This document shows positions 8,852-17,612 of a DNA stretch of 41,133 nt, piece after piece; positions within the stretch are counted from its first letter, which is position 1, and every line of letters begins with the position of its first letter. The translations under genes were made by a program, and so were the position numbers. This stretch comes from Planctomycetales bacterium. GTDB taxonomy: Bacteria; Planctomycetota; Planctomycetia; Pirellulales; Lacipirellulaceae. Below the pieces are notes generated by a model, which saw only the letters and a list, made by a program, of their open reading frames with translations, had not been told where the DNA came from and made no database searches. Where the stretch lies: the NCBI GenBank assembly GCA_020427145.1, contig JAGQOU010000240.1:1-41133 (forward strand). Direction: 5' to 3'.

Positions 8852-10051
8852 CTACTGCATTCCCCGGATGTACTTCACGCCTGGCTTGCCGCCGCCGGGG
8901 GTGGGCAGGCCGGTGAGGTAGTCCGACGCGTAGCGGAGTCGTTCGCCGCGGCGTTCGGGAACGCGAAAGTTGTCGCCCTTTTGCAGGATGACCCGCGCGA
9001 TCCGCATTTCGCCGAACGCGGGCGTGCCGGCCGTCTCGACCGGGAACCAATAACCGTTCCCCTGGGCGTCGGTCAGGTAGAACTCGGCGTATTGGTGCTC
9101 ATGGACCCACACCAGCCGGGCCGGGATCTTGGCCGTGCGGCACATGGCGACGAACAGGGCGCCAATCGCCTGGCAATCGCCGACGCCGTCTTGCAGGACC
9201 TGCACCGACGATTTATCGACGCCTTCTTCGTACTCGACGTGGTCGATGGCGTAGTCATACAAGGCCTCGACGCGCTGCCAGGCAGTCGGCTCGGCCGTGG
9301 CGACGGCTTGCTCTGCGGACGGTGATTCGTCGGTTGCATCTGGAGCGGCGGCAGACTCTTCGGACGATGGCGTTTCGGCTGCCGCGACGGTTGTCGCCGG
9401 AGTTTTTGCCGCCCCGCCTTCGTTGGCCGGGGTGGCGTCGTCCTCGGCGTCGACGGACTCCTTGGCGTCGGTCGGTTCATCCGCCTCATCAGGCGACTCG
9501 TCCGACTCGGTTTCTTCCAGAGCGGCGAGCGCCTCGGCCACGGCCTTCTTGATCTTGCGGTGACCGACGTCGATGAACGGGCTGGGGCCCAGGTATTGCT
9601 TGGCCTCTCGATCGCGGCGATTGGGTTCGATCAGTAACGACGGGTCTTCGGGCGGCAGGATCGTGTGCGTGACCACTTCGTAGGTGATTACCGCGCGAGC
9701 CTCCGCGCCGCTGGGCAGGTTGGGAATGAAGATCAACATCTGCCGCGCGCCGTCGCCCGGCAGCAACCGATAGTCGAAGCCGGTGACCGTCGGCGAGACG
9801 TCCTCCTCCACGGTCTGCACGGTCTGCTCGGGGCATTCCAACGGCGCTGCGACCATCGCCTTGATATTTCGTACGGCGCCGTTCTTGGCGGTGATCACGG
9901 CGCCGGTGCGGTATCGGGTGATCGTGCCGGGGCCCAAACGCGGGGCCGCGGGCGAGTCGACGGCGCTTGGTGCAATTTGGGCGGCCGCGCTGCCGGCCAG
10001 CAGCGTCAGCGTCAGGAAGATCGGAAGAGTCTGAGTGATGATTCGAGGCAT
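8852..10051 (-). CDS. Secreted transglutaminase-like (papain-fold) protein
   Basis: A 399-residue protein with a signal peptide (MPRIITQTLPIFLTL, cleaved near SAAAQ). An N-terminal beta-rich domain is followed by an acidic, low-complexity linker of about 80 residues rich in Glu, Asp, Ala and Ser, then a transglutaminase core. The core shows the nucleophile context GVGDCQAIGALFVAMCR and the histidine context HEHQYAEFYL. The third triad position, normally Asp, falls at WFPVETAG and may be Glu or unused. Bacterial relatives may be peptidases or have no known activity; the substrate is unknown. The ATG at 10051 is preferred over an extension to 10273 because the extension has no signal peptide and is low in recognisable structure. 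Confidence 0.8.
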   Translation of the reverse strand: MPRIITQTLPIFLTLTLLAGSAAAQIAPSAVDSPAAPRLGPGTITRYRTGAVITAKNGAVRNIKAMVAAPLECPEQTVQTVEEDVSPTVTGFDYRLLPGDGARQMLIFIPNLPSGAEARAVITYEVVTHTILPPEDPSLLIEPNRRDREAKQYLGPSPFIDVGHRKIKKAVAEALAALEETESDESPDEADEPTDAKESVDAEDDATPANEGGAAKTPATTVAAAETPSSEESAAAPDATDESPSAEQAVATAEPTAWQRVEALYDYAIDHVEYEEGVDKSSVQVLQDGVGDCQAIGALFVAMCRTAKIPARLVWVHEHQYAEFYLTDAQGNGYWFPVETAGTPAFGEMRIARVILQKGDNFRVPERRGERLRYASDYLTGLPTPGGGKPGVKYIRGMQ

Positions 10052-10423
10052 CAGTTTCCCGCGGCTAGAATTGGCGGACGCGTTGCCGTGCGGAGTCGTG
10101 GGATGGGCGAAGCAGCCCCCCTGCTGCGCGACGGGGCGTTCGAAAGTCCCTGGGGGCTTCCGCTGGTCGTTATCAGCGGTCCCAATCGCGCCAGTCCGCA
10201 AACTGCTCCTATTATAGCTCGCCGCGTTGGTCGTGCGTGAACTCGATTTGCGGGTGGTGGCGTTGGTCGGCAACTCGCCCGTCCGCGGGGGGGGGGAATG
10301 CCTGAAGCCGAGCGTTGCTGCGAAAACCGCCCTGAATTGCCGACGACATGGCCGCGCGACACCGCCGTGATGAGAATCTCAGGCGGCGGCAATCACTTTG
10401 CTACCCAGCGACTCGGGCGTTCG
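10052..10423. other. Non-coding spacer between two leftward genes
   Basis: This 372-bp region has no supportable gene. It contains a good -10 box for the leftward transglutaminase-like gene (10211-10216) and a run of ten G residues at 10287-10296. No terminator for the upstream DUF486 gene was recognised. Confidence 0.5.
10211..10241 (-). promoter_or_regulatory. Possible promoter of the transglutaminase-like gene
   Basis: On the minus strand a perfect TATAAT (plus-strand 10211-10216) follows TTCACG (10236-10241) with a 19-bp spacer, slightly longer than ideal. Transcription would start near 10203, giving a leader of about 150 nt. Confidence 0.4.
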
Positions 10424-10777
10424 TCAACTCGGCGGGGCGCCGCGAAACATGAAGTAAACCGCTCCGCACAAGCAGAGGGCGGCCCACAGAAAATCGAGTC
10501 GCAGCGGCTGTTTCATATAGAGCAGCGCAAACGGAACGAACACCGACAGCGTGATCGCTTCCTGCAGTATCTTGAGTTGTGCCAACGACAACGCCGAGTA
10601 GCCGACGCGGTTGGCAGGCACCTGGATTGCATACTCAAAGAACGCGATCAACCAACTCAGCAGCGCTGCCAAGAACCACGGCTTGCCGCGCAAATCGCGG
10701 AGATGGGCGTACCACGCGAAGGTCATAAAGACGTTCGAGGCAATAAGCATCAATGTCGTCAACAATACGACGCGCAT
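10424..10777 (-). CDS. DUF486 (DMT-superfamily-like) membrane protein
   Basis: A 117-residue, very hydrophobic protein with about four membrane helices. The hallmark segments FMTFAWYAHLR, PWFLAALLSWLIAFFEYA and PANRVGYSALSLAQLKILQE match the DUF486 family, small proteins related to the EmrE/DMT transporter fold. Its length is normal for the family. Function and substrate are unknown. It is alone on its transcript as far as can be seen, between a dienelactone hydrolase gene and the transglutaminase-like gene. Confidence 0.9.
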   Translation of the reverse strand: MRVVLLTTLMLIASNVFMTFAWYAHLRDLRGKPWFLAALLSWLIAFFEYAIQVPANRVGYSALSLAQLKILQEAITLSVFVPFALLYMKQPLRLDFLWAALCLCGAVYFMFRGAPPS

Positions 10778-10863
10778 AAAGTGATCTCAGGGGCGGCGCG
10801 AGAAAATGACGGAATCGCGGCGCGAGTATATCGCGTGTCGGGGGCGTTGCCAGTGCCGCACGG

Positions 10864-11685
10864 CTAGAGTGTTTTCAGAATCTCCAGCCACCGCTTCCAG
10901 GCGTCGGTCCGCGCCTGTTTGTTCTCTGCCGAGCCGTTGGGGTCTTCGCCGGCCCGCATGAAACCGTGGCCGGCCCCGGCGTAAATGACCAGTTCGTACT
11001 TCTTGTCCGCAGCGGCCATCAACTTCTTCGATTGGTCGATCGTCGAGTTCACGCGATTGTCCATCTCGCCGTAGAAGCCGAACACGGGGCAGGCGATCTT
11101 CGCAACGGCTGCGGGATCCGTGGGCCCCGAGCCGTAGAAGACGCAGGCCGCCGTGAGCTTGGGGTTGTGTGTGGCGTAGCGAAACGACTGCGTGCCGCCC
11201 CAGCAGAATCCGGCCACGGAAATCGTGCCGTCGCACGACGGCAGGTCGGCGACGTATTTGGCCGCGGCGTCGAGATCGGCGTCGACTTGCTTGTCGGTCA
11301 AACGGCGAATCGCGCCGCGCACGGCGTCGCCGCTTCCTAGGGACGCGGTGCCGCCGCCGTCGGGGCCTGCTCCGCTGAGCAGATCGGGTGCGATTGCAAT
11401 GTAGCCGGCCTCGGCCAACTGGTCGGTCACGCCGCGGACCCAGTCGGTCAGCCCGAAGATCTCGTGAATCACCAACACCGCCGGCGCCTTGTCCGCCACC
11501 TCGGGATACGCGACGAAACAGGCCACCGTGCGGTCGCCGTGCTGCACGTCGACCCATTCCAGATGCCGAGGCGTCGTTTCCAGCCTCGCGGCGGCCCAGT
11601 CCTGGGCCCGGCAGGGGGGGACGGCGCACAGCAGCCCCGCCGCGATAACGGAAAAGACGGCAACCCGAGACGTGGCGAGGGGCAT
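10864..11685 (-). CDS. Secreted dienelactone hydrolase family protein
   Basis: A 273-residue alpha/beta hydrolase with a signal peptide (MPLATSRVAVFSVIAAGLL, cleaved near CRAQ). The dienelactone-hydrolase features are all present: Glu75 in HEIFGL, the cysteine nucleophile Cys161 in VAGFCWGG, Asp209 in GEMDNRV and His240 in GAGHGFM. A cysteine instead of serine nucleophile is the family hallmark. These enzymes hydrolyse lactones or other esters; the natural substrate is unknown, and export suggests it acts outside the cytoplasm. A GGGGAG Shine-Dalgarno site lies 8 bases before the start. The gene diverges from the marR operon. Confidence 0.9.
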   Translation of the reverse strand: MPLATSRVAVFSVIAAGLLCAVPPCRAQDWAAARLETTPRHLEWVDVQHGDRTVACFVAYPEVADKAPAVLVIHEIFGLTDWVRGVTDQLAEAGYIAIAPDLLSGAGPDGGGTASLGSGDAVRGAIRRLTDKQVDADLDAAAKYVADLPSCDGTISVAGFCWGGTQSFRYATHNPKLTAACVFYGSGPTDPAAVAKIACPVFGFYGEMDNRVNSTIDQSKKLMAAADKKYELVIYAGAGHGFMRAGEDPNGSAENKQARTDAWKRWLEILKTL

Positions 11686-11841
11686 GGCAAAACTCCCCGT
11701 AAATGGAGGATGAATGAGAAGCGGCGCCCCGCGGCGCCAGCGGCTCGGTCACTATATCGCGGTCGGGGCCCCCGCCGCGGCAAAACCGCCCGGTCCGCTC
11801 ACCCGGGCGTGGCGTTTCTCACAAATGCGGCCAACCTCGGC

Positions 11842-11870
11842 TTGGCCCCCGTCGATCGGTAAGCGATAAT
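11842..11870 (+). promoter_or_regulatory. Candidate promoter of the marR-RND operon
   Basis: TTGGCC (11842-11847) and GATAAT (11865-11870) are separated by exactly 17 bp, the optimal sigma-70 spacing. The -10 box matches consensus at five of six positions. Transcription would start near 11877, inside the inverted repeat. Confidence 0.55.
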
Positions 11871-11889
11871 CGTTAATAGGTTAACGATT
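11868..11889. promoter_or_regulatory. Perfect 9-bp inverted repeat, candidate MarR operator
   Basis: AATCGTTAA and TTAACGATT are exact reverse complements separated by the 4 bases TAGG. The left arm overlaps the last three bases of the -10 box and the rest spans the predicted start site. A dimeric winged-helix protein bound here would block RNA polymerase. The AT-rich palindrome stands out from very GC-rich surroundings. The marR gene downstream makes autorepression the simplest reading. Confidence 0.6.
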
Positions 11890-12109
11890 TGGCGGTTCAC
11901 CCCGGTTGTGGGCCGGAACGCCCGCGCGGGACGAGGCTCGCGAGCTGTCGCCGTCGACAATCGCCCCACAGAGCAACTTGCTGGTTCGGCGGGATGAACG
12001 GTGACCCGCTTGCGCGAATCTTTGGGTTGCGCCAGCGGCCAGCCATCAACGAGAAGAGCTGTGGCGGGCGATGTGGTGGCATCGACCGTCTGTTTTTGGA
12101 ACACCCTTC

Positions 12110-12571
12110 GTGCTTTTCTACGATTTTGAGAATAGCGTCGGATTCTGGCTGGTGGGCGCCCATCAGGCGTACATGCGGGCGTTTAACGAGCGCCTGGCCC
12201 CGCAGGGCGTGACGTTTCGCCAGGCGCAGGTGCTCGGGTGGCTTGCCGTCGAAGGTCCGCAATCCCAGGCCGACCTTGCGTGTCGCATGCTGATTGAACC
12301 TCCCAGCCTTGTGGGGGTCCTGGATCGCATGGAACGCGACGGCTGGATCGAGCGCCGTGCGTGTCCCCAGGACCGTCGGAAGAAGCTGGTGGCCGCGCTG
12401 CCGGCCGCGGGGCGGGTTTTCAAACGCATCACTCAAGTGGGCCGCGAGATGCGCGCCAAGGCAACCGCCGGCTTGACCGATCGGGAGGTGGAAACGCTGC
12501 GAACTCTGCTAGCCCGAGTGCAGCAGAACGTCCAAGCCAGCGAAGTCGATTGCGAGACGGTTGGCAAGTAG
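12110..12571 (+). CDS. MarR-family transcriptional regulator
   Basis: A winged helix-turn-helix regulator of 153 residues. After an N-terminal dimerisation helix (FYDFENSVGFWL...), the DNA-binding part reads FRQAQVLGWLAVEGPQ, then SQADLACRM and EPPSLVGVLDRMERDGWI, followed by a wing RRACPQDRRKK, all typical of MarR. A GTG start at 12110 is chosen because family members begin close to the YDFE segment; an in-frame ATG at 12071 would add 13 residues. It is followed after 58 bp by the RND adaptor gene, and a palindrome lies on the presumed promoter upstream. Inferred role: ligand-responsive repressor of the adjacent efflux genes. Confidence 0.9.
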   Translation: MLFYDFENSVGFWLVGAHQAYMRAFNERLAPQGVTFRQAQVLGWLAVEGPQSQADLACRMLIEPPSLVGVLDRMERDGWIERRACPQDRRKKLVAALPAAGRVFKRITQVGREMRAKATAGLTDREVETLRTLLARVQQNVQASEVDCETVGK

Positions 12572-12629
12572 CGACCGTGATCCCGATCTCTCAGAAAAAA
12601 CAACAGTGAATTCAACACAGGTTGACGCG

Positions 12630-13997
12630 ATGCTTCGAGACCGCACGCCGAGTTTCCTGAACCGGTCGCCGGCGACCCTAGTCGTGCTGGGGCTGCTCTT
12701 GGCGGCGACGGCTGCCGTGGCGCAGGGCCCGCCCGACGCGATGCCGCCCGCGCGAATTGTCGCGTTCGAACTCATTCAGCAGGAAGTGACCGCCGGGCAA
12801 ACGTTTGTCGGCACCGTGATGCCGGTCAAGCGGGCCACCATCGGCAGCGCCGTCGGCGGCCGCGTGATCGAGTTTCCGCACAAAGCCGGCGAGCGCGTCA
12901 GTCAGGGTGACATGCTCGCGCAACTGCTGACGTCCACGATCTCGCTCGAAGCGACCGCGGCGGAGCAGGAACTGGCGCTACGCCAGGCCCAGCTCGCCGA
13001 GCTGGTCAACGGCACGCGTCCTGAGGAAATCGAACAGCGTCGGGCCGAACGCGACGGCGCCGCGGCGCGGGAGCGGTTCTTGCGGACGCGGCGGGTTCGC
13101 ATGGAGTCGGCCCGCAGCGCGTCGCCTGGCACTGTGACCGAAGACCAGCTGCAGGAGGCGCAGGCCGCCGAGATTGAAGCCAACGAGGCCGTTCTCGCGG
13201 CGACGGCCGCATTTGAATTGGCCAAACTGGGGCCGCGCGACGAACAGATCGCGCAGGCCCAAGCCCAGGTCGCGATGCAGGAGGCCGTGGTTCAGCGGCT
13301 GCACGACCAAATCACCAAGCACACGATCATCTCGCGGTTTGATGGCTACGTGGTCGCCGAATTCACCGAGATTGGCGCCTGGGTCAACTCGGGCGACCCG
13401 GTCGCCGAGGTTGCGGCGATCGACGACGTGGACGTCGAGGTGCAGGTGGTCGAGCAGGCCGTGCCCTTTGTCCACTTGGGCGAGGAGGTTCGCATCGAGA
13501 TCCCGGCCTTGGCCGACCGCATTTTCTCCGGCAAGGTGGTGCACGTGGTGCCGCAGGCCGATCTTCGCGCGCGGACGTTTCCCGTGAAGATCCGCGTGGC
13601 CAACGAGATCACCGAGGACGGACCGGTGCTCAAGGCAGGCATGTACGCCCGGGCGGCGCTACCGGTGGGGGCCAAGCAGATGGCGATCTTGGCGCCCAAG
13701 GACGCCGTGGTGTTGGGCAAGGGCACGCCGATGGTCTACGTCGTGCAGCAACCCGATGGGGCCAAGAGCGGCAAGCCGGCAGCTGGACCGCCGTCGGGGG
13801 CCGCCCCAGGCGCTGCTCCTTCCGAGGCGCCCACGGCCACCCCCGTCCCCGTGCAACTGGGCGTCGCCCGTGGCGAGTTAATTCAACTGATCGGCCCCTT
13901 GCAGCCTGGTCAACTGGTCGTGGTCGAAGGCAACGAGCGGCTGCGACCAGGCCAATCGGTCGACGTGACGCGCGTCGTCAAAGCGTCGCAGGACTAG
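12630..13997 (+). CDS. RND efflux periplasmic adaptor (HlyD/membrane fusion family)
   Basis: A 455-residue adaptor with a signal peptide ending near AVAQ. The barrel-sandwich half motif TIGSAVGGRVIEFPHKAGERVSQGD is followed by a long alpha-helical hairpin rich in Glu, Ala and Gln, including the paired segments GTRPEEIEQ and GPRDEQIAQ. The second lipoyl half ISRFDGYVVAEFTEIGAWV comes next, then a beta-barrel and membrane-proximal domain. A proline/alanine-rich linker near residues 380-405 precedes the C-terminal strand. It bridges the inner-membrane pump to an outer-membrane channel. The start is placed at ATG 12630, because the upstream alternative at 12561 overlaps marR and gives no better signal peptide. 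No TolC-like gene is adjacent. Confidence 0.9.
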   Translation: MLRDRTPSFLNRSPATLVVLGLLLAATAAVAQGPPDAMPPARIVAFELIQQEVTAGQTFVGTVMPVKRATIGSAVGGRVIEFPHKAGERVSQGDMLAQLLTSTISLEATAAEQELALRQAQLAELVNGTRPEEIEQRRAERDGAAARERFLRTRRVRMESARSASPGTVTEDQLQEAQAAEIEANEAVLAATAAFELAKLGPRDEQIAQAQAQVAMQEAVVQRLHDQITKHTIISRFDGYVVAEFTEIGAWVNSGDPVAEVAAIDDVDVEVQVVEQAVPFVHLGEEVRIEIPALADRIFSGKVVHVVPQADLRARTFPVKIRVANEITEDGPVLKAGMYARAALPVGAKQMAILAPKDAVVLGKGTPMVYVVQQPDGAKSGKPAAGPPSGAAPGAAPSEAPTATPVPVQLGVARGELIQLIGPLQPGQLVVVEGNERLRPGQSVDVTRVVKASQD

Positions 13998-14087
13998 CAT
14001 TCACTGCGCTCGTTGCGGACTGAGACGCCGCCGCAATTTGCACCCCCGATCTGCCGCACCGCCCGCCTCCTACGCTCCGATCCCGCC

Positions 14088-17000
14088 ATGAACCCTATTG
14101 CCGCCGTTGTTCGCAATCCTGTGAAGGTCGCCGTAGGCGTCCTGCTGGTGACGCTGTTTGGATTCGTCGCCCTGCAACGGATGCCGATGCAGCTGACCCC
14201 CGAGGTGCAAACCCCTACGATCACGGTGACCACGCGCTGGCCCGGCGCCAGCCCGCAAGAGGTGGAGCGTGAAATCGTCATTGAGCAGGAGGAGCAACTC
14301 AAGGGCGTCGAAGGCGCCACGAAAATTTCCTCGGAGTGCACCGACTCGCAGGGAACGATCATCCTGGAGTTCCGCGTCGGCACCAACATGGAAGAAGCGC
14401 TGCTGAAGGTGAACAGCCAACTGCAGCAGGTGCCCGAATATCCCGAATCCGCCGATCAGCCGGTGATCACGACTGCCAACTCGTCGAGTCGGCCGATCGG
14501 CTGGTTTATCCTCAGCGCCGAGCCGCCGTCGGACGAGCAGCTCGCCGAGTTTGGCGAGAAGTATCCCGACTTGGCTCAGAAGCTGACGCCCGTGCAGCGG
14601 GCCCACAATGTCGGGTTGGCCATGTTGCGGCTGCGCAATCTGGCCGACGACGACGAGCGATTCAAGGAGCTGTTGCCGCCGCCAGACTTCGACGTCACCA
14701 AAATGCGGCGTTTTGCCGAGGACGAGATTGAGGCTCGCTTCGAACGCGTCGACGGCGTCTCGCAATCAAACGTGATCGGCGGGTTGGAGGACGAACTCCA
14801 GGTCGTCGTCGATCCCGAAAAACTGGCGGCGCGACAGATCACGCTGACGACCGTTCGCAATGTGCTGCAGAGTCAGAACCGCGACACCTCGGCCGGCGAT
14901 TTTTGGGAAGGCAAACGCCGCTACGTGGTGCGGGCGCTGGGCGAATTTCGCTCGATGGAACAGGTGGAGAACCAGCTGCTGGCCGTGCGCGACGGGGCGC
15001 CTGTGTTCGTCCGCGACGTGGCCGTCGTGCAGCTTGGCTACAAGAAGCCCGACGGGCTGGTGCGCCGGTTTGGCGAGAGTTCGATCGCCATCAATTGCAT
15101 TCGCGAGACTGGCGCGAACGTGATCGATGTGATGAACGGGCTGCGGACCACCGTGGACGCCATCAATCGCGACGTGCTGGCGCCGCGCGGGCTGCGGCTC
15201 ACGCAGGTTTACGACGAGACCGAGTATATCGACTCGTCGGTCAGCTTGGTGCAGCAGAATATCTTCTTCGGTGGCGCCCTGACAATGGCCGTGCTGATGG
15301 CGTTTTTGCATCTCGGCCCGCGGACTCTCATTGCCATCCCGCTGATCTTGGTCACCGGCACGGCGGCGGCTTATTTATCGCCGTGGTGGTTTGTGGCGTG
15401 CCTGGCCGTGATTGTCGGCGCGGGGTTCTGGTTTGCTCGCGGTTCGCTCGTAGTAGGTTTGGCGATTCCGATCAGTATCATCGGCACCTTTCTCATCCTG
15501 GGGCTGCTGGGCCGTTCGCTCAATGTGATCAGTCTGGCGGGCCTGGCGTTCGCAGTGGGCATGTTGGTCGATAACGCGGTGGTCGTGCTCGAGAATATCT
15601 TCCGCCGCTACGACCTTGGCGAGCCGCCGATGACCGCCGCCGTGCGCGGCGCCCAGGAAGTGCTCGGCGCCGTGATCGCCTCGACGCTCACCACGATCGC
15701 CGTGTTTCTGCCGGTGGTGTTCATTCAAGAGGAAGCGGGGCAATTGTTCCGCGACATCGCCCTGGCGATTGCCGCGGCCGTGGCGCTGTCGTTGGTGGTG
15801 TCCGTGACGGTGATCCCCGCGGCCGCGAGCCGCTTGTTCCGCCACGACGGAGCGGGCGGCAAGAAGACCAGCGGATCGACTGCCACGCCTTCGGCTCGCG
15901 CGGGCGTGCTCGCGGGCGCCATCGGCGGAATTGGCAGTCGCTTTGTGCAACACATCGTCGAGGTCAACAATTGGATTCAGCGCAGCGTGCTGAGGCGCGT
16001 GGGCGTCGTCGCGGTGCTGGTGGGCGTGTCGTTCGGTCTGTCCTGGCTGATGTGGCCGCAGGTGGAGTATCTGCCCAGCGGCAATCGTAATCTCGTGTTT
16101 GGCATTCTGCTGCCGCCGCCGGGTTACAACACGGACCAATTGCTGCATCTTGGCGAGGCGGTGGAGGCGGGCTTGCGGCCCTACTGGGACGTCGATCCCG
16201 ACAGCGCCGAAGCGGCCAATCTCGACGCCCCCGTGGTCGCCGACTTCTTCTTTGTCGCCCGAGGTCGTTCGGTCTTCGTTGGCCTGCGGGCGGAAGATCC
16301 GTTGCGCGCCGCGGATCTCGTGCCGCTTGTCCGGCGCGTCGGCATGCAACTCCCTGGCACGTTCGCCGTTGCCAAGCAAACCAGTCTGTTTGAAGACGGA
16401 CTGACCGCTGGCCGCACCGTCGACGTGGAGATCACCGGCCCCGATATTGAAAAGCTGGTTGGCATTGGCGGACAGGTCATGGGCCAACTCATGCAGAAGA
16501 TTCCCGGCGTCCAGGCGCTTCCCAAACCGAGTCTCGACCTCTCCAACCCCGAGGTCCACGTCACGCCGCGGCTGGTGCAGGCCGCTCAGATGCAGATGAC
16601 GACCTCGGATATTGGTTTTGCCGTGAACGCGCTGGTCGACGGCGCCTATGTGAGCGACTACTTTCTCGACGGCAAGAAGATCGATCTGACGGTCGTGGGC
16701 GAGACCAAGTACGCCGACCAGACGCACATGGTCGGCGCCGCGCCCTTAGCGACGCCGCTGGGCGACCTCGTGCCGATCAACGCCCTGGCCGACGTGACGC
16801 TCTCCAGCGGCCCTGAGCAGATCAATCGCCGCGAGCGGGTCCGCGCAATCACCATCCAGGCGTCGCCGCCGCCCGACGTACCGTTGGAGAGCGCGATGGC
16901 AATCATCGAAAATGACATTGTCGCCCCGCTGCGCGCCAGCGGCCAACTGGGCGACGGCTACCGCATCACGCTCGCCGGCACGGCGGACAAGCTGAGCGAA

Positions 17001-17612
17001 ACGTGGCTCGCGCTGCGCGGCAACGTGCTCTTGGCGCTGACGATCACGTACTTGTTGATGGCCGCGCTGTTCGAGTCTTGGCTCTACCCGCTGGTGATTA
17101 TCCTCACGGTGCCGCTGGGCGCCGTGGGCGGCGTGCTCGGTCTGCGACTGCTGAACCTGTGGGTGCTACAGCCGTTAGACGTGTTGACGATGTTGGGTTT
17201 CGTCGTGCTCATTGGCACGGTGGTGAACAACCCGATTCTGATTGTTCACCAGGCGCTGAACCATATCCGCGAAGACGGCATGGGCCCTCGCGAGGCGGTC
17301 ATCGAGAGCGTGCGCACCCGCGTTCGCCCGATCTTCATGACCACCACCACCACCGTGCTGGGGCTGTTGCCGCTGGTGCTTTTTCCCGGGGCGGGCAGCG
17401 AACTGTACCGCGGCCTCGGCAGCGTCGTGCTGGGGGGCTTGGTGGCGTCGACGGTCTTCACGCTGGTGCTGGCGCCGACGCTCTTTACACTGACGCTGGA
17501 GATGAAGCAGGGGCTGCAAAGGCTTTGGGGTCGGGCGCCTGTTGAGCAGGAGCGGTTGGCGCCGCTGAGCGAACCCGTGGCGACTCCCGAGTTGGCCGAG
17601 GCGGTTACCTAG
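14088..17612 (+). CDS. RND efflux transporter permease (AcrB/HAE-like)
   Basis: A 1,174-residue inner-membrane pump. It begins with the first helix of RND pumps and the porter-domain signature WPGASPQEVEREI. TM4 carries GMLVDNAVVVLEN, where the second Asp of the AcrB Asp-Asp pair is Asn. The TM10 equivalent of Lys940 is Asn in GTVVNNPILIV; this Asn-type pattern occurs in other RND branches. Two insertions are visible: about 60 charged residues in the first porter domain (residues about 144-206), and about 40 hydrophobic residues between TM2 and TM3 (about 412-455) that look like an extra pair of membrane helices. The ATG at 14088 is the start, since the upstream extension has no membrane-protein character. 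It presumably pairs with the adaptor 90 bp upstream; substrate unknown. Confidence 0.92.
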   Translation: MNPIAAVVRNPVKVAVGVLLVTLFGFVALQRMPMQLTPEVQTPTITVTTRWPGASPQEVEREIVIEQEEQLKGVEGATKISSECTDSQGTIILEFRVGTNMEEALLKVNSQLQQVPEYPESADQPVITTANSSSRPIGWFILSAEPPSDEQLAEFGEKYPDLAQKLTPVQRAHNVGLAMLRLRNLADDDERFKELLPPPDFDVTKMRRFAEDEIEARFERVDGVSQSNVIGGLEDELQVVVDPEKLAARQITLTTVRNVLQSQNRDTSAGDFWEGKRRYVVRALGEFRSMEQVENQLLAVRDGAPVFVRDVAVVQLGYKKPDGLVRRFGESSIAINCIRETGANVIDVMNGLRTTVDAINRDVLAPRGLRLTQVYDETEYIDSSVSLVQQNIFFGGALTMAVLMAFLHLGPRTLIAIPLILVTGTAAAYLSPWWFVACLAVIVGAGFWFARGSLVVGLAIPISIIGTFLILGLLGRSLNVISLAGLAFAVGMLVDNAVVVLENIFRRYDLGEPPMTAAVRGAQEVLGAVIASTLTTIAVFLPVVFIQEEAGQLFRDIALAIAAAVALSLVVSVTVIPAAASRLFRHDGAGGKKTSGSTATPSARAGVLAGAIGGIGSRFVQHIVEVNNWIQRSVLRRVGVVAVLVGVSFGLSWLMWPQVEYLPSGNRNLVFGILLPPPGYNTDQLLHLGEAVEAGLRPYWDVDPDSAEAANLDAPVVADFFFVARGRSVFVGLRAEDPLRAADLVPLVRRVGMQLPGTFAVAKQTSLFEDGLTAGRTVDVEITGPDIEKLVGIGGQVMGQLMQKIPGVQALPKPSLDLSNPEVHVTPRLVQAAQMQMTTSDIGFAVNALVDGAYVSDYFLDGKKIDLTVVGETKYADQTHMVGAAPLATPLGDLVPINALADVTLSSGPEQINRRERVRAITIQASPPPDVPLESAMAIIENDIVAPLRASGQLGDGYRITLAGTADKLSETWLALRGNVLLALTITYLLMAALFESWLYPLVIILTVPLGAVGGVLGLRLLNLWVLQPLDVLTMLGFVVLIGTVVNNPILIVHQALNHIREDGMGPREAVIESVRTRVRPIFMTTTTTVLGLLPLVLFPGAGSELYRGLGSVVLGGLVASTVFTLVLAPTLFTLTLEMKQGLQRLWGRAPVEQERLAPLSEPVATPELAEAVT

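Larger units (their letters stand above)
11686..12109. other. Divergent regulatory region between dienelactone hydrolase and marR
   Basis: This 424-bp region separates two outward-facing transcription units. It holds a rightward promoter candidate (11842-11870) and a perfect inverted repeat (11868-11889). The remainder, about 11890-12070, would be a long untranslated leader for marR; no gene or riboswitch was recognised in it. Confidence 0.55.

Noticed and set aside
11889..12212. 107-codon frame between the operator-like palindrome and marR
   Set aside because: Overlaps marR in another frame, is rich in Arg/Cys/Trp and has no ribosome-binding site; most likely untranslated leader.
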